Shown here one piece after another: positions 1 through 6,360 of a DNA stretch of 8,941 nt. The stretch's first letter is position 1; every line of letters starts with the position of its first letter. Made by a program: the position numbers and the translations under genes. The DNA comes from JBHHXR01 sp046757205 (GTDB taxonomy: Bacteria; Pseudomonadota; Alphaproteobacteria; Rhodobacterales; Rhodobacteraceae), in assembly GCA_046757205.1 (NCBI GenBank), contig JBHHXR010000140.1, positions 1 to 8,941 of the forward strand. Reading direction: 5' to 3'. The notes under the pieces were generated by a model. It saw only the letters and a program-made list of their open reading frames with translations. It had not been told where the DNA came from and ran no database searches.

Positions 1-24
1 GTTGATAAATCGTAAGCGGCGCGC

Positions 25-30
25 AGGAGG
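25..30 (+). promoter_or_regulatory. Ribosome binding site of fliI
   Basis: A perfect AGGAGG lies 10 nt before the ATG at 41 and only 4 nt before an in-frame GTG at 35. It makes a start inside the window (ATG 41, or less likely GTG 35) more credible than the TTG at 2. Confidence 0.6.
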
Positions 31-40
31 TGCGGTGAAC

Positions 41-1540
<1,500 letters not shown>

Positions 1541-1949
1541 CCGCCCCACAGCGACACCGCGAAGCGTGATCCGCCCCGCAGCGCCCCCGCCCATGCGCCG
1601 CGCCGCCGCCGGCGGCCGCCGACCCCGATCCTGCGGCGTCAATCGCGCCCGGCGGCGCCACGCTTGCCGCGAACGACGAAAGGCAGGCCGGGCCGGGAGC
1701 GCCCAGCAGAGAGGGGCGGCGAGCGGCGGCGCGACATGCGCGCCATGGCCCGTTCGCCACCGGCGCGCCGGGCGGCGGAGATTTTTGCGGCGAGCCGCCG
1801 CGCGGTGCACGCCGGGCTTACCGCTGCACGCCGGCCGACCTCGCCCCCCCGTCCGCGTGCTGATTACCGGCGGTGGCGGATGTGCCGCGCCGGCTTGCAG
1901 TTGCGTGACATGCCTCCTCGTCGGCCCGGCCCCGTCGGGCTGCCGGGTG
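1541..1949. other. GC-rich gap after fliI without a recognisable gene
   Basis: This is the left part of the convergent gap between fliI and the DUF1217 gene. Open frames run through it on both strands, but their products are Arg/Pro/Ala-rich, have no recognisable domain and continue antisense through flanking genes, as expected of chance frames at this GC content. I see no RNA gene or clear terminator here. The base composition matches the fliI tail next to it. Confidence 0.6.
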
Positions 1950-2044
1950 CCGGCGCGCAGAAGACGCAGCGCCGCGGCGCCACGGGCCAGCGCACCCGCC
2001 CCGGCGTCAACCTGCTCGCGGGCGAGGAAGCGGCGAAGAAACTC
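1950..2044 (-). pseudogene. Diverged leftmost copy of the DUF1217 gene 3' end
   Basis: In the frame of the intact gene this fragment encodes EFLRRFLAREQVDAGAGALA followed by RGAAALRLLRAG; the intact gene has PGAAALRLLRAG. It then runs into unrelated sequence (TRQPDGAG and onward) instead of the normal GPALGPRGLGNLLLSAT ending. Five base differences from the other copies fall in four codons; three of those codons are silent and one changes Pro to Arg. It has no start codon of its own and no gene body, so it is a remnant. Its unique continuation might preserve an older 3' end of the gene, which is inference. Confidence 0.6.
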
Positions 2045-2045
2045 G

Positions 2046-2065
2046 CCGGCTTTGCTGCCGGTTTT
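2046..2065 (+). terminator. Terminator-like hairpin plus TTTT, copy 1
   Basis: CCGGC (2046-2050) can pair with GCCGG (2057-2061) around a six-base loop, directly followed by TTTT. It is oriented to stop transcription coming from fliI, about 500 bp after that gene's stop. The stem is only 5 bp and the T-run short, so it is a weak candidate. It belongs to the duplicated unit. Confidence 0.35.
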
Positions 2066-2131
2066 CCGTCGTGCCCGCTGTACCGCCCCGGCCCGAACTT
2101 GCGCGGGCTGCCTTCGCGCCGGCCCCAACCC

Positions 2132-2148
2132 CGCCCGGTCGCCGGGCG
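2132..2148 (-). terminator. Duplicate of the hairpin downstream of the DUF1217 gene
   Basis: This is an exact copy, 273 bp away, of the 7-bp stem at 2405-2421. It lies downstream of the duplicated gene end. Confidence 0.3.
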
Positions 2149-2170
2149 CCGGCGTCTGCCGTGGCGCGCC

Positions 2171-2317
2171 TCAGGTTGCCGACAGCAGCAGGTTGCCGAG
2201 GCCGCGCGGGCCGAGCGCCGGACCGGCGCGCAAAAGACGCAGCGCCGCGGCGCCCGGGGCCAGCGCACCGGCCCCGGCGTCGACCTGCTCGCGGGCGAGG
2301 AAGCGGCGAAGAAACTC
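2171..2317 (-). pseudogene. Perfect duplicate of the last 48 codons of the DUF1217 gene
   Basis: This segment repeats codons 233-280 and the TGA stop of the gene at 2444-3286, without any base change I can find. It starts at EFLRRFLARE and ends at GNLLLSAT. It sits beyond the intact gene's stop and lacks the body of the gene. An in-frame TTG at 2401 opens a 76-codon frame through it, but no good ribosome binding site marks it. It is a by-product of the tandem duplication, probably untranslated. Confidence 0.75.
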
Positions 2318-2318
2318 G

Positions 2319-2338
2319 CCGGCTTTGCTGCCGGTTTT
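2319..2338 (+). terminator. Terminator-like hairpin plus TTTT, copy 2
   Basis: This is an exact repeat of the hairpin at 2046-2065, shifted by 273 bp. Copy 3 of the array lacks it, because similarity ends just there (2592). Confidence 0.35.
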
Positions 2339-2404
2339 CCGTCGTGCCCGCTGTACCGCCCCGGCCCGAACTTGCGCGGGCTGCCTTCGCGCCGGCCCCA
2401 ACCC

Positions 2405-2421
2405 CGCCCGGTCGCCGGGCG
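2405..2421 (-). terminator. GC-rich hairpin after the DUF1217 gene stop
   Basis: CGCCCGG and CCGGGCG form a perfect 7-bp stem with a 3-base loop, 22 bases past the TGA of the DUF1217 gene in the direction of transcription. No T-run follows. It could be a weak terminator or a 3'-end stabiliser for the flagellin-flaF-flbT-DUF1217 transcript. Confidence 0.35.
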
Positions 2422-2443
2422 CCGGCGTCTGCCGTGGCGCGCC

Positions 2444-3286
2444 TCAGGTTGCCGACAGCAGCAGGTTGCCGAGGCCGCGCGGGCCGAGCGCCGGACCGGC
2501 GCGCAAAAGACGCAGCGCCGCGGCGCCCGGGGCCAGCGCACCGGCCCCGGCGTCGACCTGCTCGCGGGCGAGGAAGCGGCGAAGAAACTCGTCGACCTTG
2601 CCGCTGTCACCGAACACCGCCAGGGACGAGGCGCCGAAAAGCTCCCTGGTCTTCTGCCGGAACAGCTCGCGCTGCCGGTCGATGTCCAGCGCGCCGATAT
2701 CGCGCGGCAGGTTGTAGGCCTTTTCGAATACCCGGCGCAGGGGCGGTGTTCCCATGATCTGGAACCACGCGGCGCCGTCGGGATCACCCGCCGCCGCGAA
2801 TTCGCCGATTTCGCGGCTGAAGCCGAGGGCCAGGCGCATCGACGGCTCGCTCGCGCCGATGGCGGTTTCGAATTGCCGGGTGCGGTAGCGCGCCGCCATT
2901 TCCGCTGCGAAACCGGGGCTGTCGGTGCCCGCCCACGAAGCGTTGCCGAAACCGAAGGCGGCGGCGAAAGCGCGGTACCGGGCATCGACCAGCCGGTTGG
3001 CAAAGGATTTCGGGTCGTCGGTGCCCTCTTCGAGAACCTTGCGCACGAACGCCCGCTTGCCGAGGTCGTCGTCGAGACCGAACGCCCCGAGCGCAACCTT
3101 GAGCAGGCGCCGGTCCGAAACCAGATCCGCGGCGGAGGAAACCGAACCCAGGTTGTCGACGAAATGGTCCGTGTCCCGGCGTATCTCGGGCGATCGTTCG
3201 AAGGCGGCGGTCTGAACGGCCCGCGTGCGTTCGAGGAAGCGCCAGCCGGCGATGCCGGGCAACGGGACGACGGGCTGGAAACTCAT
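2444..3286 (-). CDS. DUF1217 family flagellar-locus protein
   Basis: The 280-residue product matches, by recognition, the DUF1217 family, which in Alphaproteobacteria is found in flagellar loci beside flaF and flbT. Its biochemical role is not known to me. It has no signal peptide or membrane segment. The opening SFQPVVPLPGIAGWRFLERT, the central MRLALGFSREIGEFAA (150-165), and WFQIMGTPPLRRVFEKAYNLP (174-194) followed by DIDRQRELFRQKT are the stretches I recognise as family-like. It looks mostly helical. The ATG at 3286 overlaps the flbT stop as ATGA; no strong ribosome binding site is visible, so translation is probably coupled to flbT. Residues 233-280 lie inside the tandem repeat array, so this C-terminus is duplicated twice downstream. 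The ending GPALGPRGLGNLLLSAT may be a recent replacement of an older terminus; that is inference. Confidence 0.82.
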   Translation of the reverse strand: MSFQPVVPLPGIAGWRFLERTRAVQTAAFERSPEIRRDTDHFVDNLGSVSSAADLVSDRRLLKVALGAFGLDDDLGKRAFVRKVLEEGTDDPKSFANRLVDARYRAFAAAFGFGNASWAGTDSPGFAAEMAARYRTRQFETAIGASEPSMRLALGFSREIGEFAAAGDPDGAAWFQIMGTPPLRRVFEKAYNLPRDIGALDIDRQRELFRQKTRELFGASSLAVFGDSGKVDEFLRRFLAREQVDAGAGALAPGAAALRLLRAGPALGPRGLGNLLLSAT

Positions 3287-3687
3287 TGCCGCGCCGCGTT
3301 GAACAATCGCTGCTCGCGCCCGAGAAGGCCGCGCAGGCCTTGCAGCGCCTGATAGAAACGGGCATCCACGATGTCGCCGGTCGCGGCGGTCAGGCGGCTC
3401 CTGCTGTCGTGATCGGTGAATACCTGGCTGAGTTGCTCGATGCCGCGCAGAAGCTGCGGCCGCGCCTCCTCGGGATCGGCATCGCCGGACAGCACCAGCT
3501 GGGCGATGTAGCATACCCGCCGCACCGGCGTGTTGACCTCGCCGGGATGGATGGCGTCGCGCAGCCGCAACACGTTGGCCCCCGGCGTAATCACGCAAAA
3601 GCTGGCGCGGCGGTCGCCGTTTTCGATCACCGCGCCGTTCACGAGGACGCGTTCGCGCGGCCTCAGTTTGAGCACCAGACCGCTCAT
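3283..3687 (-). CDS. flbT: Flagellin expression regulator FlbT
   Basis: FlbT is a small alphaproteobacterial regulator. In Caulobacter it acts post-transcriptionally by associating with the 5' leader of flagellin mRNA and promoting its decay when hook assembly is incomplete. The 134-residue product has the family pattern: LVLKLRPRERVLVNGAVIEN at 4-23, GDRRASF at 24-30, VLRLRDAI at 39-46, NTPVRRVCYIAQLVL at 52-66. Its length is normal. The start ATG overlaps the flaF stop (ATGA), and its own stop overlaps the DUF1217 start in the same way, so the three genes are probably translated in a coupled fashion. Two cysteines (31 and 59) are present. Its position directly behind flagellin and flaF is the usual arrangement and supports the role. 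Confidence 0.93.
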   Translation of the reverse strand: MSGLVLKLRPRERVLVNGAVIENGDRRASFCVITPGANVLRLRDAIHPGEVNTPVRRVCYIAQLVLSGDADPEEARPQLLRGIEQLSQVFTDHDSRSRLTAATGDIVDARFYQALQGLRGLLGREQRLFNAARQ

Positions 3688-4058
3688 GGCACCGGGCCTT
3701 TGCGGCCGCGCAGGCCGCGCATCACGGCGGTGTTTATTTCCACCAGCGGCGCGGCGGTGGCGGTTTTCGACAGAACCCTGTGGGTATGCCGGCGGGTGAA
3801 TTCCGCAAGGTTGAATATCTGCGCGCGCAATTGCTCGGGCAGGCCGTTTCCGCCTTTCAGGACATCGTCCGCCAGCACCGACCACAGCTTGCGGTTCTGC
3901 TCCAGCGCCCCGGCCAGTTCGGGAAAGCTGCCGCCTTCGATCGCCGCCGAGAGCCTGTGCGTCGCGCTGGCGAACGCCTGGTACTCCGCGCCGCGGCCGG
4001 TGGTGACCACTTTCTTGTTGCTGGAATAGGCCGCCTCGGCCCGGAATGGCAGGTTCAT
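3684..4058 (-). CDS. flaF: Flagellar biosynthesis regulator FlaF
   Basis: FlaF is a small alphaproteobacterial protein needed for flagellin synthesis and secretion; it usually works opposite FlbT. The 124-residue product shows the expected pattern: AYSSNKKVVTTGRGAEYQAF near the N-terminus (10-29), the ALEQNRKLW motif at 51-59, LPEQLRAQIFNLAEF at 73-87 and LVEINTAVMRGL at 105-116. AGGAG sits 6 nt before the ATG, which supports this start. The gene is 94 bp downstream of the flagellin stop, with a very stable hairpin in between. Its stop overlaps the flbT start, so the two products are probably made in a fixed ratio. Confidence 0.93.
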   Translation of the reverse strand: MNLPFRAEAAYSSNKKVVTTGRGAEYQAFASATHRLSAAIEGGSFPELAGALEQNRKLWSVLADDVLKGGNGLPEQLRAQIFNLAEFTRRHTHRVLSKTATAAPLVEINTAVMRGLRGRKGPVP

Positions 4059-4109
4059 CGCTGGCTCCTGACAGCAGTCAATTCATCGGGCGCGCCGCCC
4101 CGGCTTCAT

Positions 4110-4146
4110 GCCCGGGCCGGAGCGGACGCGCCGCTCCGGCCCGGGC
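4110..4146 (-). promoter_or_regulatory. Perfect 16-bp stem-loop between flagellin and flaF
   Basis: GCCCGGGCCGGAGCGG (4110-4125) and its exact reverse complement (4131-4146) flank a 5-base loop, forming an all-matched, extremely GC-rich stem. It starts 6 bases past the flagellin stop in the direction of transcription. No T-run follows, so it is not a classic intrinsic terminator. It more likely protects the flagellin mRNA 3' end, or marks a processing or partial-termination point that lowers flaF-flbT-DUF1217 expression relative to flagellin. The structure is seen directly; the role is inferred. Confidence 0.75.
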
Positions 4147-4152
4147 GGCCTG

Positions 4153-5385
4153 TCACCTGAACAGAGAAAGGATGTTCTGCGGCTGCTGGTTGGCGATCGA
4201 CAGCGCCTGGATGCCCAGTTGCTGCTGCACCTGAAGCGCCTGCAACCTGGCCGATGCTTCCTCCATGTCAGCGTCGATCAGCGACCCGATCCCGGACTTC
4301 ATCGAATCGCTCAGCTTGGAAACGAAGCTCGACTGAATGTCAACGCGGCTTTGCGCCGATCCGAACTCCGCCGCCGCATCGATGGCGATCTGGATCAGGC
4401 CCTCGATATCGGTGAGCGCCTGGGCGGCGGTGGCGGTTGTCGTCACGTCCATCGTGCCGAGCATTTCCAGTCCGCCGCCGGCGGTGCCGGCAAGGTTTTC
4501 CGTCCGCGCAAGCGCGATCGTGTTGCCGGCTGTCGCGTCGTTGTTCGTGATCGTCAGATCGCCGGTGGTGGCGTTGCGGGCAACCGTGGTATTGGCAAAG
4601 GAGTTACTGGTGAAATAGGCGGACATCTTGTCGTACATCGCCTTCGACACGTCGAGTTCCGTATCGCCGGTGCGCGCCACGTAGCTGAAGTCGATCTGCG
4701 TGGTGCCGAGCTCGTTGGTTCCGGCCCCGGTCAGGGATACGCGGTAGGATGCTCCGGCCGCCGCGCCGCCGGCGGTGAAGCTGACCGTTCCGGTGCCGCC
4801 GCTCACCGCGATGCTGGCTCCCGACACCGCCAGCAGGTCGTCGGCGGCGCCGACCGCGGTGGTGCCGAACACCATTGCCGTGGTCTGCATGTCGTTCTTG
4901 GCGACGGTGATGCTGGAGGCTGTCACCGTACCGTCCGAGGCCCGGTCGAGCGACGACAGGATGGCGACCGAGCCGCCGTCCTTGAGGAAATTCAGACCGT
5001 TGAACTGGGCCGCGCTGACGATCGACACGATCTGATCGCGAAGCGCGGAGATCTCGGTCTGGATCTTGTTGCGGTCGACGTTCTGTTCCTGTGCCGCGAC
5101 GACCTTCTGTTTCACGTTGCCGAGCAGGTTGGTGATCTGCTCGGACGCATCGCGCGCCACGGCGACGCTGGAAGAGCCGAGCGACAGCGATTCCGAAATG
5201 GCGGTGAAGCCGTCCACGTCGGACTGCATGACCTGGGATATCGCCCAGATCGCCGAGTTGTCGCGCGCCGAGTTGATTTTCCGGCCGGTGGAGATTTCCG
5301 CCTGCGTGCCGGACAGATCGCTGTTGATGTTCTTGAGTGTCTGCAGCGCGACCATGGCGCTGGTATTCGTCAGAATGCTGGACAT
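4153..5385 (-). CDS. Flagellin (filament subunit)
   Basis: This is the exported subunit that polymerises into the flagellar filament. The 410-residue product has the conserved N-terminal D0/D1 region (1-139: TNTSAMVALQTLKNIN, STGRKINSARDNSA, QFNGLNFL) and the C-terminal D1/D0 region (about 325-410: SRVDIQSSFVSKLSD, ASARLQALQVQQQLGIQAL, ending NILSLFR). The Ala/Gly/Thr-rich middle, about 140-325, is the surface-exposed variable part. There is no cysteine, as usual for flagellins. AGGA lies 7 nt before the ATG. The segment LLGNVKQKVV (87-96), equivalent to the TLR5-binding site of Salmonella flagellin, lacks the key Arg and Glu. The gene heads the flagellin-flaF-flbT-DUF1217 group and has a 240-bp leader region with a possible sigma28 promoter and a hairpin with a T-run. 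Gene names vary (flaA, fliC), so no symbol is assigned. Confidence 0.97.
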   Translation of the reverse strand: MSSILTNTSAMVALQTLKNINSDLSGTQAEISTGRKINSARDNSAIWAISQVMQSDVDGFTAISESLSLGSSSVAVARDASEQITNLLGNVKQKVVAAQEQNVDRNKIQTEISALRDQIVSIVSAAQFNGLNFLKDGGSVAILSSLDRASDGTVTASSITVAKNDMQTTAMVFGTTAVGAADDLLAVSGASIAVSGGTGTVSFTAGGAAAGASYRVSLTGAGTNELGTTQIDFSYVARTGDTELDVSKAMYDKMSAYFTSNSFANTTVARNATTGDLTITNNDATAGNTIALARTENLAGTAGGGLEMLGTMDVTTTATAAQALTDIEGLIQIAIDAAAEFGSAQSRVDIQSSFVSKLSDSMKSGIGSLIDADMEEASARLQALQVQQQLGIQALSIANQQPQNILSLFR

Positions 5386-5427
5386 TTTACAATCCTGTTA
5401 CTGCGGGCGCTTTCAGCGCTCCGGTTG

Positions 5428-5447
5428 AAAAAACCGCGTTGTGCGGT
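5428..5447 (-). terminator. Hairpin plus T-run in the flagellin leader
   Basis: Read on the minus strand, ACCGC, loop ACAAC and GCGGT form a 5-bp stem, followed immediately by five further T. It ends about 42 bases before the flagellin ATG. It could terminate read-through from flgJ-flgN. If the flagellin promoter lies upstream of it, it would instead act as a leader attenuator. The stem is short, so the call is tentative. Confidence 0.4.
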
Positions 5448-5552
5448 GAGCTTCGCCGTTCTGACGTGTGCGGCTTCGTTAGCGGCGCCGCGCCAGCCGA
5501 TCGCCGGCTGCACCGGAAGGTCTCGCGCAGCCGTCCATAACAGGGCGTTAAT

Positions 5553-5579
5553 TTGCCGGATTAGACACCGAGCCTTTTA
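5553..5579 (-). promoter_or_regulatory. Possible sigma28-type promoter of flagellin
   Basis: On the minus strand TAAA (5579-5576) is followed after exactly 15 bases by TCCGGCAA (5560-5553), which matches the sigma28 -10 consensus GCCGATAA at five of eight positions. The four-base -35 core and the spacing fit. It would give a leader of about 160 bases. Flagellin genes are commonly sigma28-dependent, but the -10 match is mediocre. Confidence 0.25.
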
Positions 5580-5590
5580 GGTAAACGGTG
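5566..5590 (-). terminator. Weak nested hairpin downstream of flgN
   Basis: CACCG (5566-5570) and CGGTG (5586-5590) can pair, with CCT/AGG pairing inside the loop. It lies about 37 bases past the flgN stop. It has internal loops and no T-run, and it overlaps the possible flagellin promoter, so it is at best a weak terminator. Confidence 0.2.
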
Positions 5591-5627
5591 ATCGCCGCGC
5601 CGCCGGAGACAGCCTCCAGCAGACCGT

Positions 5628-5999
5628 TCAGAGTTTCCTGAGGCTGTTGCGGTCCGTCGCGCCGAGTTCCACCCGTCCGCCGGCGCGGGTGTAGATGCGC
5701 AGGCCCGCGGGCGCCGCATCGAGCAGGCGGAGCTGCCCGCGCGCCTCGTCGAGGCCGCGGATCGCGGCGCGCAGCAGAACGCGGTTGCGCTCCGCCTCCA
5801 GGCGGATGCCGTCGATGCGGTCCCTGAGCTGCCGCGCGACATCGGTTTCGAGCGGGAGCAGGGCATCCAGCGCCCTGCCGGTCGCGAGCCGGGCGGTTTC
5901 GAGCTGCCGGTATTTTCCCAGACGCAGAAGGTGCCGCTCCCGCCGCAGCCCCTCGATGACCGCCTCGGCCCGCCGGCGGGCGCGATCGGCCCGCTTCAT
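5628..5999 (-). CDS. flgN: FlgN-like flagellar export chaperone
   Basis: FlgN is the cytoplasmic chaperone for the hook-filament junction proteins FlgK and FlgL. The 123-residue product is almost wholly helical and charged, with a long Leu/Arg/Glu heptad-like stretch (10-95) suggesting a coiled coil. I recognise the family-like part ERNRVLLRAAIRGLDEAR (70-87) followed by LRIYTRAGGRVEL (100-112), which resembles the FlgN C-terminal motif with its short aromatic-Thr, Gly-rich turn. The start ATG shares its G with the preceding TGA of the rod-binding gene (TGATG), so translational coupling is likely. Length fits the family. FlgN sequences are poorly conserved, so the identification rests on pattern and neighbourhood; FliJ-like coiled-coil protein is the main alternative. 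Confidence 0.66.
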   Translation of the reverse strand: MKRADRARRRAEAVIEGLRRERHLLRLGKYRQLETARLATGRALDALLPLETDVARQLRDRIDGIRLEAERNRVLLRAAIRGLDEARGQLRLLDAAPAGLRIYTRAGGRVELGATDRNSLRKL

Positions 6000-6280
6000 C
6001 ACGACGCCGGCCCGGCCAGTTCGGCATAGAGGCGCCGCGCCAGACCGATACCTCCGCGTTCGACGAAGATTCTTGCCTGCCGGGCGGCCAGAAGGCCGGA
6101 GAACGCTTCCTCGCCGGCGCCGCCGCCGAATGCGGAACGGCCCTCGCCGAGGCCCGCCGCCTGCAACATCTGTGCCAGGAAAACCGCCTCGAATTCCTTG
6201 GCGGCTTGCCACAGGCGGGGGTCGCGTTCAGTGGCTCCGCGGGGTCCGGCGGCGGCGCGCGTGGCGGCGGTGATTTCCAA
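5999..6280 (-). CDS. flgJ: FlgJ-type rod-binding protein (no muramidase domain)
   Basis: The product matches the N-terminal rod-binding domain of FlgJ, which caps the growing rod in the periplasm. The diagnostic stretch is WQAAKEFEAVFLAQMLQAAGLGEG (24-47), followed by EEAFSGLLAARQARIFVERGGIGLARRLY (57-85). The peptidoglycan hydrolase half found in enteric FlgJ is absent; this is usual in Alphaproteobacteria, where a separate enzyme such as SltF does that job. No ATG or GTG is available. I chose TTG at 6280, preceded by GGAGG at 4 nt (93 residues). TTG at 6340, with AGGAG at 8 nt, would give 113 residues, but leaves just 20 bp to fliK's first possible start. The gene overlaps flgN and is divergent from fliK. 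Confidence 0.85.
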   Translation of the reverse strand: MEITAATRAAAGPRGATERDPRLWQAAKEFEAVFLAQMLQAAGLGEGRSAFGGGAGEEAFSGLLAARQARIFVERGGIGLARRLYAELAGPAS

Positions 6281-6360
6281 TTTTCCTCCGCTCCCGGATG
6301 GTTCGGACAGGCGCCCAGACTGCCGCCAATGCGTAAACAAAATCGTAACTCCTGGGGCCG

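Larger units (their letters stand above)
1950..2591. repeat. 273-bp tandem repeat array, about 2.3 copies
   Basis: Equivalent positions are exactly 273 bp apart; for example the motif c[ag]aaagacgcagcg-type segment starts at 1958 (as cagaagacgc), 2231 and 2504 (as caaaagacgc). From 2010 to 2591 the array matches itself at this offset with no difference that I can find. The leftmost part, 1950-2009, differs from copy 2 at five positions (1960, 1982, 1983, 1997, 2009). To the left, similarity is lost at 1949; to the right, copy 3 parts from copy 2 at 2592 (T instead of C). Copy 3 is the 3' end of the intact minus-strand DUF1217 gene, so the array duplicates its last 48 codons plus about 126 bp of sequence beyond the stop. 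The unit length is a multiple of three. There are no spacers, so this is not CRISPR, and no transposase is present. Confidence 0.93.

Noticed and set aside
3..8. Tandem stop codons TGA TAA at the left edge as the end of an upstream gene
   Set aside because: Only two bases precede them, so no coding sequence can be shown.
1950..2591. CRISPR array or insertion sequence as the cause of the repeats
   Set aside because: Units are 273 bp, directly adjacent and without spacers; no terminal inverted repeats or transposase are present.
1864..3096. A 410-codon minus-strand frame overlapping the DUF1217 gene in another frame, with 91-residue repeats
   Set aside because: It is a shifted-frame shadow of the real gene and the array, with biased composition and no family resemblance.
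1664..3352. A 562-codon plus-strand open frame running through the repeat array and antisense to the DUF1217 gene
   Set aside because: It is Arg/Pro-rich with no domain and overlaps a well-supported gene on the other strand. The 273-bp repeats keep the frame open because their length is a multiple of three.
5470..5510. Possible sigma54 site (TGGCGCG) or sigma28 -10 (GCCGCTAA) upstream of flagellin on the minus strand
   Set aside because: The sigma54 -12 GC is at the wrong distance, and the GCCGCTAA has no TAAA-like -35 at 15 bases.
5545..5565. A possible CtrA site near TTAA in the flagellin upstream region
   Set aside because: Only one TTAA half is present; no second half lies 7 bases away.
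4108..5580. A 490-codon plus-strand frame antisense to flagellin
   Set aside because: It mirrors the flagellin gene; the composition is Arg/Gly/His-rich and nothing is recognisable.
5548..5627. A frame after the flgN stop reading GLLEAVSGGAAITVYLKGS, suggesting flgN might be frameshifted
   Set aside because: The flgN product already ends in a family-like terminus (NSLRKL) at normal length, and the extra piece resembles no known FlgN part.
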